Source: Psychrosphaera aestuarii
GTDB lineage: Bacteria; Pseudomonadota; Gammaproteobacteria; Enterobacterales; Alteromonadaceae
Direction of reading: 5' to 3'
Assembly: GCF_017948405.1 (NCBI RefSeq)
Contig: NZ_CP072844.1
Location: 1,550,001 to 1,614,000, forward strand
Length of the DNA: 64,000 nt
The position numbers and the translations under genes were made by a program. Positions 37,180 through 46,784 of this stretch are shown one piece after another (the first letter of the stretch is position 1; each line of letters opens with the position of its first letter). The notes beneath the pieces were generated by a model. That model ran no database searches, had not been told where the DNA came from, and saw nothing but the letters and a program-made list of their open reading frames with translations.

Positions 37180-38523
37180 ATGAAATTTGCGCCGCACGAT
37201 ATTGTTGCTCAAGGTAAGCGTCTGTTTTTACAATTAGGCTTATGCACTGCTTTGTTGCTGACCGCGACTGTCAATGCAACAACAAGTAGCAAAGATGATT
37301 GGGGAGACGAGTGGGGCGATGATCCCTGGGCGGAAAAAACGCAATCTAGCTGGTCCAATATAGTGATGTTTGCGGAGTTGGCGTGGGGCACACGTTTAAA
37401 TAATGATCCTGTTATTAATACCGACTCAACACTTCAGGACATTAGATTGCAAGGGCAAGCCGATTATAAGTTATCAAATTCAGCAATAAAAATGCGAGGT
37501 CAGGCTTTTTATGATGGCGTTCAGTCCAAGTGGCGAATGCAAGTTAGAGAGCTTAATTGGCAAGGAAAAATAAGTGAACGCTGGGATATTAAAGCTGGCC
37601 AACAAATATTAACCTGGGGCACCGGCGACTATCTATTCCTTAATGATATGTTTGCAAAAGACTGGCAAAGTTTTTTTTCTGGTCGCGATGATGAATATTT
37701 AAAAGCGCCACAATTTGCTTTTAAGGCATCAGGCTATTATCAGTTCGCCAATATAGATATTGTTATAACGCCAAAGTTCACTCCAGATCGCTACATCAAT
37801 GGTGACGTTTTCTCTTTTTATAATCCATTGGCCGCACAAGCAAATGGTGGTGTCAATGTAGCGCCAGGTTTTGATGTGGGTAGTGACAATACGCCAGACA
37901 AACCTGAATACGCACTTCGGATAAAAAAACAAGTTGGCGCGACAGAATACGCCTTTTATGGATATAAGGGTTTTGATAAATCCCCCAATAGTATGACGGA
38001 CGATTTTCAACCTACTTTTACTGCATTAAATGTAGTAGGTGCTAGTGTTATTGCGCCTTTGTTCGATGGCCTAATCAACGTTGAAGTGGCACATCACGAT
38101 ACAGTGGATGATTCAGGGAATAACCCGCTAATTCCAAATAGTCAAAATAAGCTTCTAATCGGCTACCAACAAGAGTTAATTTCGAACTTAACTGGCTCTA
38201 TTCAGTTTCAATTTGAAAAAAGCTTAGACTTACCAAGCCAGCCCAATTCCGCCACGTCGACGTTACCTGAGAGCGTTAGGACACTGTGGACGGCGCAGCT
38301 CTATTATCGCTTGATGCAAGATACTCTTAACTTACAGCTGTTTAACTTTTACTCACCCTCTGATGAAGACGGTTACAGTCGTTTTAAAGTCAATTATCAA
38401 CCTATTCAAGACTGGACAGTAAGCGCTGGAATAAACAAGTTTTGGGGTAAAAGAGCAGATAGCTTTTTTGGCCAGTTTGAAAATGCATCCAATGCGTATT
38501 TTACAATACGCCATTATTTTTAA
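37180..38523 (+). CDS. Predicted outer-membrane beta-barrel protein of the RND/LolA-like operon
   Basis: A 447-residue protein with a signal peptide (residues about 10-34: LFLQLGLCTALLLTATVNA). An acidic Trp-rich mature N-terminus (DDWGDEWGDDPW) follows. The rest consists of alternating hydrophobic/polar strands (RMQVRELNWQGKISERWDIKAGQQILTWG would span two), ending in the aromatic terminal strand FTIRHYF, as BAM substrates do. It resembles DUF1302-type outer-membrane proteins that accompany MMPL exporters. It lies 16 bases after the LolA-like gene. The family assignment is tentative; the barrel prediction is firmer. Confidence 0.75.
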   Translation: MKFAPHDIVAQGKRLFLQLGLCTALLLTATVNATTSSKDDWGDEWGDDPWAEKTQSSWSNIVMFAELAWGTRLNNDPVINTDSTLQDIRLQGQADYKLSNSAIKMRGQAFYDGVQSKWRMQVRELNWQGKISERWDIKAGQQILTWGTGDYLFLNDMFAKDWQSFFSGRDDEYLKAPQFAFKASGYYQFANIDIVITPKFTPDRYINGDVFSFYNPLAAQANGGVNVAPGFDVGSDNTPDKPEYALRIKKQVGATEYAFYGYKGFDKSPNSMTDDFQPTFTALNVVGASVIAPLFDGLINVEVAHHDTVDDSGNNPLIPNSQNKLLIGYQQELISNLTGSIQFQFEKSLDLPSQPNSATSTLPESVRTLWTAQLYYRLMQDTLNLQLFNFYSPSDEDGYSRFKVNYQPIQDWTVSAGINKFWGKRADSFFGQFENASNAYFTIRHYF

Positions 38524-38544
38524 TTTATTAGTAGGAGAAACATT

Positions 38545-38754
38545 ATGTCTTTAGAAAAAGCAGTCGCAGCCTTTGCGGGCTTTATGGTGTTGTTATCTGT
38601 AGTACTCACTGTTTACGTTCATGAAAATTTTATGTGGCTTACCGTTTTTGTTGGCGCCAACCTATTTCAACAAAGTTTTACTGGATTTTGTCCAGCGGCT
38701 ATTGTCATGCAAAAGTTTGGCATTAAGACTGAAAAGCAATTAGCGCAGCAATAG
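38545..38754 (+). CDS. DUF2892-type small membrane protein
   Basis: A 69-residue protein with two hydrophobic helices (AFAGFMVLLSVVLTVYV and FMWLTVFVGANLFQQSF) around a short turn and the motif TGFCPAAIVMQKFG. This matches the DUF2892/YgaP transmembrane domain, which occurs alone or fused to rhodanese. AGGAGA precedes the ATG. It is the last gene of the four-gene operon. Its role there is unknown. Confidence 0.85.
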   Translation: MSLEKAVAAFAGFMVLLSVVLTVYVHENFMWLTVFVGANLFQQSFTGFCPAAIVMQKFGIKTEKQLAQQ

Positions 38755-38763
38755 TCATCTTAA

Positions 38764-38799
38764 TTACTAGGGTACGCTAATATTTGTATGCCCTAGTAA
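38764..38799. terminator. Terminator-like inverted repeat spanning a stop codon
   Basis: TTACTAGGG (38764-38772) and CCCTAGTAA (38791-38799) are perfect complements between convergent genes. The right arm contains the stop codon of the minus-strand TPR lipoprotein gene. Confidence 0.6.
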
Positions 38800-39959
38800 C
38801 TTTCGAACGAGGCCAGTTTAGCCTCGTATAATTTAACTTCGTTTACTTTAATCGGCGATTCTAAAGCTTTTTTTAAGTACTCTTTAGATGCCTTTTTCTT
38901 TCCTAATTTAAAATATGTTTTAGCCTGCGCGAGATAAACCTCATCGAGATAAGGCGCTAATAATTCAGCTTTCTGATAATACCTTAAAGCGTTGCTATAC
39001 TCTTTTTTATCAAACTTAGTATGACCAATATCTAGCCAACGATATGGATTGTCATCATCTATATTTTCCATCTGTTCATTTAATACATTTGCTTTACTAA
39101 TTTGATTTGTTTTTTCCAAAAGTATCTTGTAGCTATTCAGCAAGTTTAAAGAAGTTATGTTTTGCTCTAGCGCTTTTTCAATTAACATTATGCTCGCATC
39201 TGTATCTACTAGTTTGTCTAAAATTAAAGCGTGAGTGTTTATATTCTCGGGTGAATTAGGAAACAATTTCATAGCATTTGAGGAATATTTTAACGCTAAG
39301 TCGTATTCCATATTTGCATATGCGTCTGCTGACAAGTTCGCATAGTACATAGACAAAAACTCTTCGCTAGTGATAGTTCTACCAGGCAAATCTAATTGGT
39401 TTTTATAGTAGTCAATAATGATATGAGTTTTTCGAAAGTAAACCATGCCTTCTTCTTCAGGCTCTGGGGCTGCGTATATTTTTGTGCGAACATGTTGAGA
39501 CGTCACTATATTTTTGCCTTGTTTATAATACAGTGGAGCTCCATTTATAATTTGATAGCTAATCTCAAGACCAACTAAGTTAGCAAAAGAGGTTGTTAGC
39601 ATTGCTAAAGACATACAGTTTCCAGTTCTCTTCGCTAGTGCTTGAGTGGATGGTAGTGTCATATTGTTATAGTCAAAATTATTTATGAATTGATCGAGAT
39701 AATTAAAAATTCGCTTGTGAGGTTGTACGGACGCGTTATACGAGGCATTATAAAAATCGAGAAATTTTTGCTTTTGCTTGTCACTTAATGTGAGTGCGTG
39801 GGCTGTAAACATGCGTTCATAAGGCAATATAGCCCAATCAGTCTCTTTTATTTTTTGTGGTTCAGAGAGCGCTGAAATGATTTCTTTAGGCTTTTGCGCA
39901 CAGCCAAATAGAGAGATGCTTAAAAAGCATAAAATGAGCTTGTTAACTTTAATTATCAT
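38793..39959 (-). CDS. TPR lipoprotein with a transglutaminase-like core
   Basis: A 388-residue predicted lipoprotein (lipobox SLFGC, acylated Cys20). The N-terminal half has a papain/transglutaminase-like arrangement: GNCMSLAML supplies a Cys at the start of a helix, and SQHVRTKIY supplies a His. The C-terminal half has tetratricopeptide repeats (PYRWLDIGHTKF and DEVYLAQAKTYFKLGKKKAS are the clearest). It is noticeably richer in Lys and Asn than the neighbours. Function unknown; the partner may be a peptide or another envelope protein. It lies downstream of hisA but is separated from it by a terminator. Confidence 0.72.
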   Translation of the reverse strand: MIIKVNKLILCFLSISLFGCAQKPKEIISALSEPQKIKETDWAILPYERMFTAHALTLSDKQKQKFLDFYNASYNASVQPHKRIFNYLDQFINNFDYNNMTLPSTQALAKRTGNCMSLAMLTTSFANLVGLEISYQIINGAPLYYKQGKNIVTSQHVRTKIYAAPEPEEEGMVYFRKTHIIIDYYKNQLDLPGRTITSEEFLSMYYANLSADAYANMEYDLALKYSSNAMKLFPNSPENINTHALILDKLVDTDASIMLIEKALEQNITSLNLLNSYKILLEKTNQISKANVLNEQMENIDDDNPYRWLDIGHTKFDKKEYSNALRYYQKAELLAPYLDEVYLAQAKTYFKLGKKKASKEYLKKALESPIKVNEVKLYEAKLASFESY

Positions 39960-40043
39960 TAGATTACAGTTCCTTCTGAGTTACCATACTGATCTCCAGT
40001 ATGCATTACTTAAAGGTGTAAGCAAATGAAAAACTACCTTTAT

Positions 40044-40067
40044 AAAAAAGCGACCCTTAGGTCGCTT
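40044..40067 (-). terminator. Terminator of the his operon
   Basis: Read on the minus strand, AAGCGACC-TAAG-GGTCGCTT is followed by T5-6. It lies 28 bases after the hisA stop and ends the operon before hisF or hisI could follow. Confidence 0.88.
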
Positions 40068-40095
40068 TAAAGTAATTTAGCCAAATCAGCATGCT

Positions 40096-40848
40096 TTACA
40101 AGGCAATAGCTTGCTTTAACTCAAACTTTCCTTCAAGCAGAGAACGGCCAAGAATGACGCCACTTGGTGAGTCATTGTTTAAACCAGAACCCTTAATATT
40201 TGTTAAAGCTAACTCGATATCAGCAAGGCTACTGATTCCACCAGAGGCTTGCCAGCTAATTTGTGGGTATTGTTGAGCTAACGTTTTATATAATGCTTGG
40301 TTTGGACCCTGAAGCGTTCCATCTTTACTAATGTCGGTACACAGCACATGTTTTAATCCGACAGATAAAAACTGTTCTACAACCGACTCTAAAGTAACGC
40401 CAGAGCTTTCTTGCCAGCCATGTGTCGCAATGTATTTATTGCCTTCACTATCTATATTCACATCAAGCGCTAATACAATGCGCTCGGCACCGTACTTTTC
40501 AACCCATGACATAACTAGTTCAGCGTTATTTACCGCAAGAGAGCCAATCACTACTCGAGTCACGCCAATTTCAAACAAGTCGATAATGTCTTGTTCAGTT
40601 CGAATACCGCCACCGGCTTGAAATTTCATTACCTCTAAATCAACCATCTGTTTGATCAAGGTTAATTGACGCTTAGTGGTATCTTTCGCACCGGTTAAGT
40701 CAACAATGTGCAACCATTCAGCACCATCAGATGCATATTGCTTTACCAGCTCAACTGGGTCGATTTTATATTCTGTTTTTTGTCCATAGTCGCCCTGGTA
40801 TAAACGGACTACCGAGCCTTCAATTAAATCTATCGCAGGGATAATCAT
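40096..40848 (-). CDS. hisA: HisA, phosphoribosylformimino-AICAR-phosphate isomerase
   Basis: Fourth step of histidine synthesis: isomerisation of ProFAR to PRFAR. The 250-residue (beta-alpha)8 barrel has the N-terminal catalytic Asp in IPAIDLIEG, the phosphate-binding GGGIRT and the second catalytic Asp in [13 protein letters not shown]. It is the last gene of this his cluster, 11 bases after hisH. AGGA lies about six bases before the ATG. hisF and hisI, which normally follow, are absent. Confidence 0.96.
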   Translation of the reverse strand: MIIPAIDLIEGSVVRLYQGDYGQKTEYKIDPVELVKQYASDGAEWLHIVDLTGAKDTTKRQLTLIKQMVDLEVMKFQAGGGIRTEQDIIDLFEIGVTRVVIGSLAVNNAELVMSWVEKYGAERIVLALDVNIDSEGNKYIATHGWQESSGVTLESVVEQFLSVGLKHVLCTDISKDGTLQGPNQALYKTLAQQYPQISWQASGGISSLADIELALTNIKGSGLNNDSPSGVILGRSLLEGKFELKQAIAL

Positions 40849-40859
40849 GACGATCCTAT

Positions 40860-41501
40860 TTATAATTCAATAAAGTTTTTTAGTAATTGTTCGCCTGCTT
40901 TTCCACTTCGCTCTGGGTGAAATTGCACTCCAAAGAAATTATTATGAAATATAGCAGCTGAAAAAGGGTTCCCATATTCACATTTTGCTAAAGTGTTTGC
41001 CGATAAAGGAGCACAAAAGCTATGAACAAAATAGAAAAATGCACCTTGGTCAATATTATTAAATAGCGGATGTGGCTTATCTAACGTCACCTGATTCCAA
41101 CCCATGTGAGGTAAGACTAATTCACCAACTTCCATACGCTCAATCGTTGTCGGAATTAAACCTAAGCATTTGACCGTATCGGTTTTTGAGGCAACCAAGT
41201 GTGAACCCGGTTTTTCGTTTGACGTTTGCGCCATCAACTGCATGCCCAGACAAATACCAAGAACGGGCTGAGTTAAGCCTTGTATGACTTCAATAAGCTG
41301 CTTCTGTTCTATGCTTTTCATTGCCGCAAATGCTGAACCAACGCCAGGTAAAAGCACTTTATCAGCGGCTTTTATCACAACTGGATCATCGGAGACAGTT
41401 ACTGCAACGTTCAGTCGTTCAAATGCACATTGCACCGAGTAAATATTGGCGCAACCTGTATTTACAATAACTAAGTTCATTGTTTTTAGCTCGCTCGCCA
41501 T
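40860..41501 (-). CDS. hisH: HisH, glutamine amidotransferase subunit of IGP synthase
   Basis: Supplies ammonia from glutamine to HisF for imidazole glycerol phosphate formation. The class I amidotransferase has the nucleophile in LGICLGMQ and the His-Glu pair in VQFHPERSG. Start: the ATG at 41501 overlaps the hisB stop (TAATG) and has AAAGGGG upstream. A second ATG at 41480 begins [12 protein letters not shown], which fits the family N-terminus better. I keep 41501 because of the ribosome binding site (213 residues); 206 residues is possible. Confidence 0.94.
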   Translation of the reverse strand: MASELKTMNLVIVNTGCANIYSVQCAFERLNVAVTVSDDPVVIKAADKVLLPGVGSAFAAMKSIEQKQLIEVIQGLTQPVLGICLGMQLMAQTSNEKPGSHLVASKTDTVKCLGLIPTTIERMEVGELVLPHMGWNQVTLDKPHPLFNNIDQGAFFYFVHSFCAPLSANTLAKCEYGNPFSAAIFHNNFFGVQFHPERSGKAGEQLLKNFIEL

Positions 41502-42583
41502 TACAACGCCCCTTTTGTCGACGGAAGTACATTACCTTCAACTTTAATGGCCGCACGAAGAGCACGACCAAATACTTTAAATAAACTTTCTACTTGGTGA
41601 TGTGCATTACCCTTTGTTGTAGAAAGGTGAAGTGTTAGCCCCATAGCCTGACTTAACGAGAAGAAAAAGTGCTCAACCATTTGTGTCGACATATCACCAA
41701 CTCTAGCGTCGGTAAATTCAGATTTAAAAACTAAAAATGGACGGCCAGAAATGTCTAATGTTGCTTCCGCTTTACATTCGTCCATAGGTAATACAAAACC
41801 AAAACGTCCGATACCACGTTTGTCACCTAAAGCTTCTTTTAATGCCTGTCCTAGCGCGAGGGCTGTATCTTCAACAGAATGGTGATCATCTATATGTAAA
41901 TCGCCATCTGTTGTTAAATCTAAGTAAAAGCCTCCGTGCGACGCTATTTGGTCTAACATGTGGTCAAAAAAGCCGATACCCGTTTGGATGTTAGACTTTT
42001 CTGTACTGTCTAAATCAACAAATACCTTAATATCTGTTTCTGAGGTGGTTCTTGTTACCGAAGCCTGGCGGTGATTTTCTTTTTGTTGCGTTAAAAACTT
42101 CTCTATTGCTAACCAGTCCATTTTTTCAGGAGAGTACTGAATTCCAACAATGCCCATATTTTCAGCTAGTTGAATATCGGTAATTCGATCGCCAATAACA
42201 TAAGAGTCAGTAAAATCGACTTTACCTTGTTGAAGGTAATCTTTTACCAAGCCAAGCTTCGGCTTGCGGCAACTACAATCTTCGTGATCAAAGTGTGGAC
42301 ATAATAAAACATCATCAAAGGTGACACCCTGTGATTCGAAAAAGGCCATCATTTGATTATGAGGCGCATCAAAGTCCGCCTGTGGGAATGAATCAGTGCC
42401 TAGACCATCTTGGTTAGAAACCATAACCAGGCGATACCCTTTTTGTTGTAATCGTGTCAAAACGGGCACTACAAGAGGCTCAAAGACTAACTTTTCAAGT
42501 GAGTCAAGTTGCTTGTCGACAGGTGGCTCCTGTACTAAAGTTCCGTCACGGTCGATGAATAAGATTGATTGTTGCTTGCTCAT
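41501..42583 (-). CDS. hisB: HisB, bifunctional histidinol-phosphatase / imidazoleglycerol-phosphate dehydratase
   Basis: Carries out two histidine-pathway steps. The N-terminal HAD phosphatase has [16 protein letters not shown] and zinc-binding Cys/His residues ([15 protein letters not shown]). The C-terminal dehydratase starts near residue 170 and has its metal-binding His clusters in [21 protein letters not shown] and KGNAHHQVE. The 360-residue fused form is the enterobacterial type. It lies four bases from hisC and is coupled to hisH. Confidence 0.97.
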   Translation of the reverse strand: MSKQQSILFIDRDGTLVQEPPVDKQLDSLEKLVFEPLVVPVLTRLQQKGYRLVMVSNQDGLGTDSFPQADFDAPHNQMMAFFESQGVTFDDVLLCPHFDHEDCSCRKPKLGLVKDYLQQGKVDFTDSYVIGDRITDIQLAENMGIVGIQYSPEKMDWLAIEKFLTQQKENHRQASVTRTTSETDIKVFVDLDSTEKSNIQTGIGFFDHMLDQIASHGGFYLDLTTDGDLHIDDHHSVEDTALALGQALKEALGDKRGIGRFGFVLPMDECKAEATLDISGRPFLVFKSEFTDARVGDMSTQMVEHFFFSLSQAMGLTLHLSTTKGNAHHQVESLFKVFGRALRAAIKVEGNVLPSTKGAL

Positions 42584-42587
42584 AATG

Positions 42588-43748
42588 TTAATCCAGTGTT
42601 GATTCTAATTGAGTAAATACATCAATGACCGCATTCATTTCAGCTTCGCTGCCAATAGTGACTCGGATTGTATCATTGAGTAAAAGTTGTTTTGACTGAT
42701 TTCTCAGTAGTATGTGTTTTTTGATAAAGGTGTTCATAACAAAGTCAGCGCTTAGTTTGCTTAGCTTTATCAATACAAAGTTTGTTTTGGAAGGATATAC
42801 CGTTTGTGCGAAAGACCATTGCTGGGCTTCCTCTATAAAGGCATCACGCCTATTGTTCAATTCTGTAACACGAGTTTGCATCCAGGCAAGTCCTTTGTTT
42901 GACAATGCTTGAGTGGCCATTTGTGCAACTGGAGCAGGAATTGGATAGGGTGCAATAACTTTCTTTAATGCATCAATAATAGAGGCCGACGACAGCGTAA
43001 AACCGCAGCGTAAACCCGCTAAAGCAAATGCCTTAGATAAAGTACGTAATATGACTAGGTTAGGGTACTCTGACAGTAAGTCGACAACCGTCGCTTCACT
43101 ACAAAACTCGATATACGCTTCATCGGCAACCACAATTGATTTCTCTTTGGTGGCGTTTAAAACAGCAATCAAATCATCCTTATCCATAATGTCACCTGTT
43201 GGGTTATTTGGTGAGCAAATAAATACGATTTGTGCATTGTTAGCTTGTTCAACAACAGAACTCACGTCTAATTTAAAAGTGACAGTTTGGCCACTATCAA
43301 CTTCTAATAACGGCACTTTTAAAACGTTTACACCTGCAGTTTCTGCACTTATGGCATACATGCCATACGTTGGCGGACAAATTAAGATATTTTGGCCTGC
43401 GCTACAGAAGGTTCTAATTAATAATTCTATCCCTTCATCAGCACCACGAGTAGCTAGAACTTGATCGGTTGAGACCTGGGCATAACTGGCATAGGCATTT
43501 ATTAATGGCTCAGGTTGAAAGTCTGGATATCTGTTATAAAGACTAGGGTCTGCGCTCACCTCTGGACTATACGGGTTTTCATTGGCATTTAGCCAAATAG
43601 TATCAAGGTCGTCACTTCCAGACATACTAAATAAACGCCTAGCAGATTCATAAGGTTTTAGTGACTTAAGCTCTTCACGAATTAAGCTTTCAACTAAATC
43701 GTTTGAGCTCATTTCATTTTTCTTTAATTGTGACGTGCTGGTTTTCAT
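42588..43748 (-). CDS. hisC: HisC, histidinol-phosphate aminotransferase
   Basis: PLP-dependent fold type I transaminase of 386 residues. [17 protein letters not shown] and the Lys loop [16 protein letters not shown] identify the family. The ATG at 43748 overlaps the hisD stop as ATGA. An internal ATG at 43712 ([10 protein letters not shown]) would remove 12 residues and is an equally possible start, because neither has a strong ribosome binding site. Confidence 0.95.
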   Translation of the reverse strand: MKTSTSQLKKNEMSSNDLVESLIREELKSLKPYESARRLFSMSGSDDLDTIWLNANENPYSPEVSADPSLYNRYPDFQPEPLINAYASYAQVSTDQVLATRGADEGIELLIRTFCSAGQNILICPPTYGMYAISAETAGVNVLKVPLLEVDSGQTVTFKLDVSSVVEQANNAQIVFICSPNNPTGDIMDKDDLIAVLNATKEKSIVVADEAYIEFCSEATVVDLLSEYPNLVILRTLSKAFALAGLRCGFTLSSASIIDALKKVIAPYPIPAPVAQMATQALSNKGLAWMQTRVTELNNRRDAFIEEAQQWSFAQTVYPSKTNFVLIKLSKLSADFVMNTFIKKHILLRNQSKQLLLNDTIRVTIGSEAEMNAVIDVFTQLESTLD

Positions 43749-45112
43749 TTTTTTGTACCGCTTAGATTCGAATCGCTTACCGGCGAATCGTTTAATGTGT
43801 CTAACTTCGCAGTCAATGCATCTAGTCTAAGTCCCACGGCATTTCTATGCGCGTCTAGGCCTTCTGCTGCTGCTAATGTCATAATTGCTGGTCCAATTGC
43901 TTGTAAACCGCTAGGCGTAATCTCTTGAACGGTAAACTTACGAGTGAAGTCAGCGAGGTTTAATGAACTTAGTACTTTTGAATAACCATACGTAGGAAGT
44001 ACATGGTTTGTCCCACTAGCATAGTCGCCCGCACTTTCGGGTGTATAAGCACCTAAAAACACAGAGGCTGCATTATCTAGTTTGCCAAGCCAATCTCTGG
44101 CGTTATCAAACTGGACAATTAAGTGTTCGGGAGCATATTGGTTGCTGATCTGTACAGCATTCTCTAGCGAACTTGCCAAAATGAATCGACTATTCGCAAG
44201 TGCTTTTTTAGCGATTTCAGCTCGAGGCAAGAGTGTCAATTGAGACTCAATATCCTGTTTGGTTTTTTCAATTAGTATTTGTGAGTCTGATACTAAAATT
44301 ACTTGAGAATCTGGGCCGTGTTCTGCTTGAGATAGTAAATCAGCGGCAACGAATGCTGAATTGGCGTTCGCATCAGCTAGTACTAGCACTTCTGAAGGTC
44401 CCGCTGGCATATCAATAGCGGCACCTGCAGGATCTTGAGCGACAAGTTGCTTTGCTTCGGTAACAAAGCTATTACCAGGTCCGAATATTTTATCTACAGC
44501 AGCAATAGAGTTTGTTCCATAGGCCATTGCTGCAACGGCTTGAGCACCACCAGTTCGGTAAATTTCATTAATTCCGCATAATTTAGCCGCGTAAAGTATC
44601 TCAGCGGTTACGCCACCCTTGTTGTTAGCCGAGGTATCCGGCGGTGTACAAAGGACAGTTCGTTTACATCCCGCAATTTGTGCTGGCACACCTAACATTA
44701 GTACGGTTGATGGCAATGGCGCACTGCCACCTGGTATATATAAACCCACAGAGCTAATTGCTTGGGTGATTAGCTCACAAACAACACCTGGGCTCGTTTC
44801 AACTTTTACATTAGGCTGAACTTGCGCCTCATGGAATCGTTTTATTTGGCCGTATGCTAATTCTATCGCTGCTTTTTGTTCAGCACCAAGTGTAGCGATA
44901 ATAGCGTCGGCTTGCTCTTGCGGGAGTGCTACCGAGTCTAATGTTAAGCCATCAAATTTCGCAGTTAACTCTAATAAAGCCTCATCACCTTTATCCTTAA
45001 CTAACTGGATAATATCGGCAACCTTACTAGTTAAATCAGCTCGGTTTGCGATAGCTGGTCTAGCCAATGCGTCTTTTTGCTCGTCTAATGTCAGATCTTG
45101 CCACGTAATCAT
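43745..45112 (-). CDS. hisD: HisD, histidinol dehydrogenase
   Basis: Catalyses the last two oxidations, histidinol to histidine, with NAD+ and Zn2+. The 455-residue protein has GLYIPGGSAPLPST, the family signature DMPAGPSEVLVLAD, the zinc-ligand region LLSQAEHGPDSQ and YAPEHL. AAAGG lies about ten bases before the ATG. It follows hisG by 29 bases and overlaps hisC. Confidence 0.96.
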   Translation of the reverse strand: MITWQDLTLDEQKDALARPAIANRADLTSKVADIIQLVKDKGDEALLELTAKFDGLTLDSVALPQEQADAIIATLGAEQKAAIELAYGQIKRFHEAQVQPNVKVETSPGVVCELITQAISSVGLYIPGGSAPLPSTVLMLGVPAQIAGCKRTVLCTPPDTSANNKGGVTAEILYAAKLCGINEIYRTGGAQAVAAMAYGTNSIAAVDKIFGPGNSFVTEAKQLVAQDPAGAAIDMPAGPSEVLVLADANANSAFVAADLLSQAEHGPDSQVILVSDSQILIEKTKQDIESQLTLLPRAEIAKKALANSRFILASSLENAVQISNQYAPEHLIVQFDNARDWLGKLDNAASVFLGAYTPESAGDYASGTNHVLPTYGYSKVLSSLNLADFTRKFTVQEITPSGLQAIGPAIMTLAAAEGLDAHRNAVGLRLDALTAKLDTLNDSPVSDSNLSGTKK

Positions 45113-45141
45113 GTCGAAATTTACCTTTAGTAACTAACTTA

Positions 45142-46041
45142 TTAGCCCATCATTTTTTCAATTGGCATTACCAATATCGACGTACAACCTAATGCTTTTA
45201 ATTGCTCCATCGTTTCCCAAAATAGGTTTTCTGGACTCACTACGTGAATAGCGGCTTGTTCACTATTTGCAGATAATGGCAATACGGTTGGATCTTCAGC
45301 TCCAGGCAATAATTTTTTAACTTCTTCAAGTTTTGCAATTGGTGCGTGCAACATGATGTACTTAGACTCTTTGGCTTGCATTACACCATTAATACGCGGC
45401 AGAAGTGTGTCCACTAATGTTTGTTTTTCCGCTGTTAACGAAGCTGACTTCTGTATTAGTACTGCTTTTGAAACAAATATTTCAGTAGCTTCTTCCAAGC
45501 CGTTTGCTTCTAAGGTTGCACCCGTTGAAACTAAGTCACAAATAGCTTCCGCAATACCTGCTCGTGGAGCAACTTCTACCGATCCCGTTAGCATAACTGG
45601 CTGCGCGTTAATATTGTTCGCAACTAAAAAACGTTTTAATAAATATGGGTATGTAGTTGCAATTTTTGTATTATTTAACGACTCAAGGCCTTGATAATCA
45701 AATTCATTTGGTACTGCAATTGATAAACGACAGCCACCATACTCTAAGCGTTTAAGCGTTTTGTATTCAGCCGGTTCATTAGCGGCTTGACGCTCTAACA
45801 TTTTTTCTTCTAATTCGTTTTCACCAATAAAGCCCAAATCAGCAATGCCATCCATTACCAATCCAGGAATGTCGTCATCACGAACCAACAGCAAGTCGAT
45901 AGGCAAATTTGTTGAGTGTGCAATTAATAGCCTGTCACGAATCGATAATTTTACGCCAATGGCTTTCAGTAATTTAATTGACTCGTTGCTTAATCGACCT
46001 TTTTTTTGTACTGCAATTCTTAATCTATTCTTGTCTGTCAT
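45142..46041 (-). CDS. hisG: HisG, ATP phosphoribosyltransferase (long form)
   Basis: First and feedback-controlled enzyme of histidine synthesis, joining ATP and PRPP. The 299-residue long form includes the C-terminal regulatory ACT-like domain (from about residue 225). [23 protein letters not shown] and [14 protein letters not shown] are conserved. Of two close ATGs (46047 and 46041) the second is chosen: AGGA then has a proper six-base spacing, and the length equals that of the E. coli enzyme. It is the first structural gene after the leader/attenuator. Confidence 0.96.
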   Translation of the reverse strand: MTDKNRLRIAVQKKGRLSNESIKLLKAIGVKLSIRDRLLIAHSTNLPIDLLLVRDDDIPGLVMDGIADLGFIGENELEEKMLERQAANEPAEYKTLKRLEYGGCRLSIAVPNEFDYQGLESLNNTKIATTYPYLLKRFLVANNINAQPVMLTGSVEVAPRAGIAEAICDLVSTGATLEANGLEEATEIFVSKAVLIQKSASLTAEKQTLVDTLLPRINGVMQAKESKYIMLHAPIAKLEEVKKLLPGAEDPTVLPLSANSEQAAIHVVSPENLFWETMEQLKALGCTSILVMPIEKMMG

Positions 46042-46109
46042 GTTCATTCCTAAATAATATTAATTTTAAATTTCAAAAGGGTAAAACCAAAATATTAAAC
46101 TCTAAAACG

Positions 46110-46140
46110 AAAAAACCCCGGAAGATATTATCCTCCAGGG
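46110..46140 (-). terminator. his attenuator terminator
   Basis: On the RNA, CCCUGGAGGAU and AUCUUCCGGGG form an 11-base stem (two G-U pairs) followed by U6. It lies between the leader peptide and hisG. Upstream segments CUGGAGGC (46181-46174) and GUCCUCCAAG (46165-46156) can pair with each other, and the latter can also pair with the left arm of the terminator. This is the mutually exclusive folding expected of attenuation. Confidence 0.88.
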
Positions 46141-46197
46141 CTCAATGAATTTGTGCTTGGAGGACTTACAATAGCCTCCAGCGAAATTAGCCGAAAA

Positions 46198-46254
46198 CTA
46201 TTCCGTTGGTACGTGATGATGGAACCAAATTGTATTTACGTTTGACGAGTTCAT
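46198..46254 (-). CDS. hisL: his operon leader peptide with His-His-His
   Basis: An 18-codon minus-strand frame encodes MNSSNVNTIWFHHHVPTE. Three consecutive His codons (46221-46213: CAT CAT CAC) lie 23 bases upstream of the paired segments and about 75 bases upstream of the attenuator terminator. Ribosome stalling at these codons when His-tRNA is short would control readthrough into hisG. A possible stem CGGAAUAG/CUAAUUUCG overlaps the end of the leader and could be the first attenuation segment. The ribosome binding site is weak, and the His run is shorter than the seven of E. coli. Confidence 0.85.
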   Translation of the reverse strand: MNSSNVNTIWFHHHVPTE

Positions 46255-46470
46255 GTTTCGATTTCTAATTTCGTTAAATTGATGGTGACAAACTAAACGG
46301 TATAACGAAAAAAATCAACCCTGCGTTTATAACAAATTGTAAAAAAAGTTAATCTATTTGCATATTGGTCGATAACTGGTTAATAATTAACCACAAGAGC
46401 TTGTTGACTGGCAACAAAGCCTTATGTCGTCAATTTAAATATATATGCTTAAAGGAAGAGGGTATAGATT

Positions 46471-46770
46471 ATGGTGGACTTTATTTATAACGTAATTCGT
46501 CGCCCAATAGCGAACGATCCTGAACAAAAAGATATTTATCACGTTGATAAAGCGCACAAGGATGCAAAGACAAAAAGGATTGAAGATGATGATCCTAAAC
46601 AACAAGGTAAACAAGGTTCCTCTTCAGAAGAACAAAGCTCGTCAAAGACTGATGTGGCTGATGCAAAATTAGCCGATTTAGAAAAAGATAAAGAACTCAC
46701 CCCTCCAAAAAAGGGGCGAGGTAAATATGTCGATGAAAACGGAGTAGAGCATCTCGACTTTTACGCTTAG
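46471..46770 (+). CDS. Small charged hypothetical protein
   Basis: A 99-residue protein with AGGAAGAGGG eight bases before the ATG, which makes translation likely. The first 15 residues (MVDFIYNVIRRPIAN) are amphipathic. The middle is Lys/Asp/Ser/Gln-rich and probably disordered (SSSEEQSSSKTD). The C-terminus, GKYVDENGVEHLDFYA, looks like a folded or conserved end. There is no signal peptide. It is divergent from the his leader and convergent with the SDR gene. I do not recognise the family. Confidence 0.6.
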   Translation: MVDFIYNVIRRPIANDPEQKDIYHVDKAHKDAKTKRIEDDDPKQQGKQGSSSEEQSSSKTDVADAKLADLEKDKELTPPKKGRGKYVDENGVEHLDFYA

Positions 46771-46784
46771 CCCTACAAATTATT

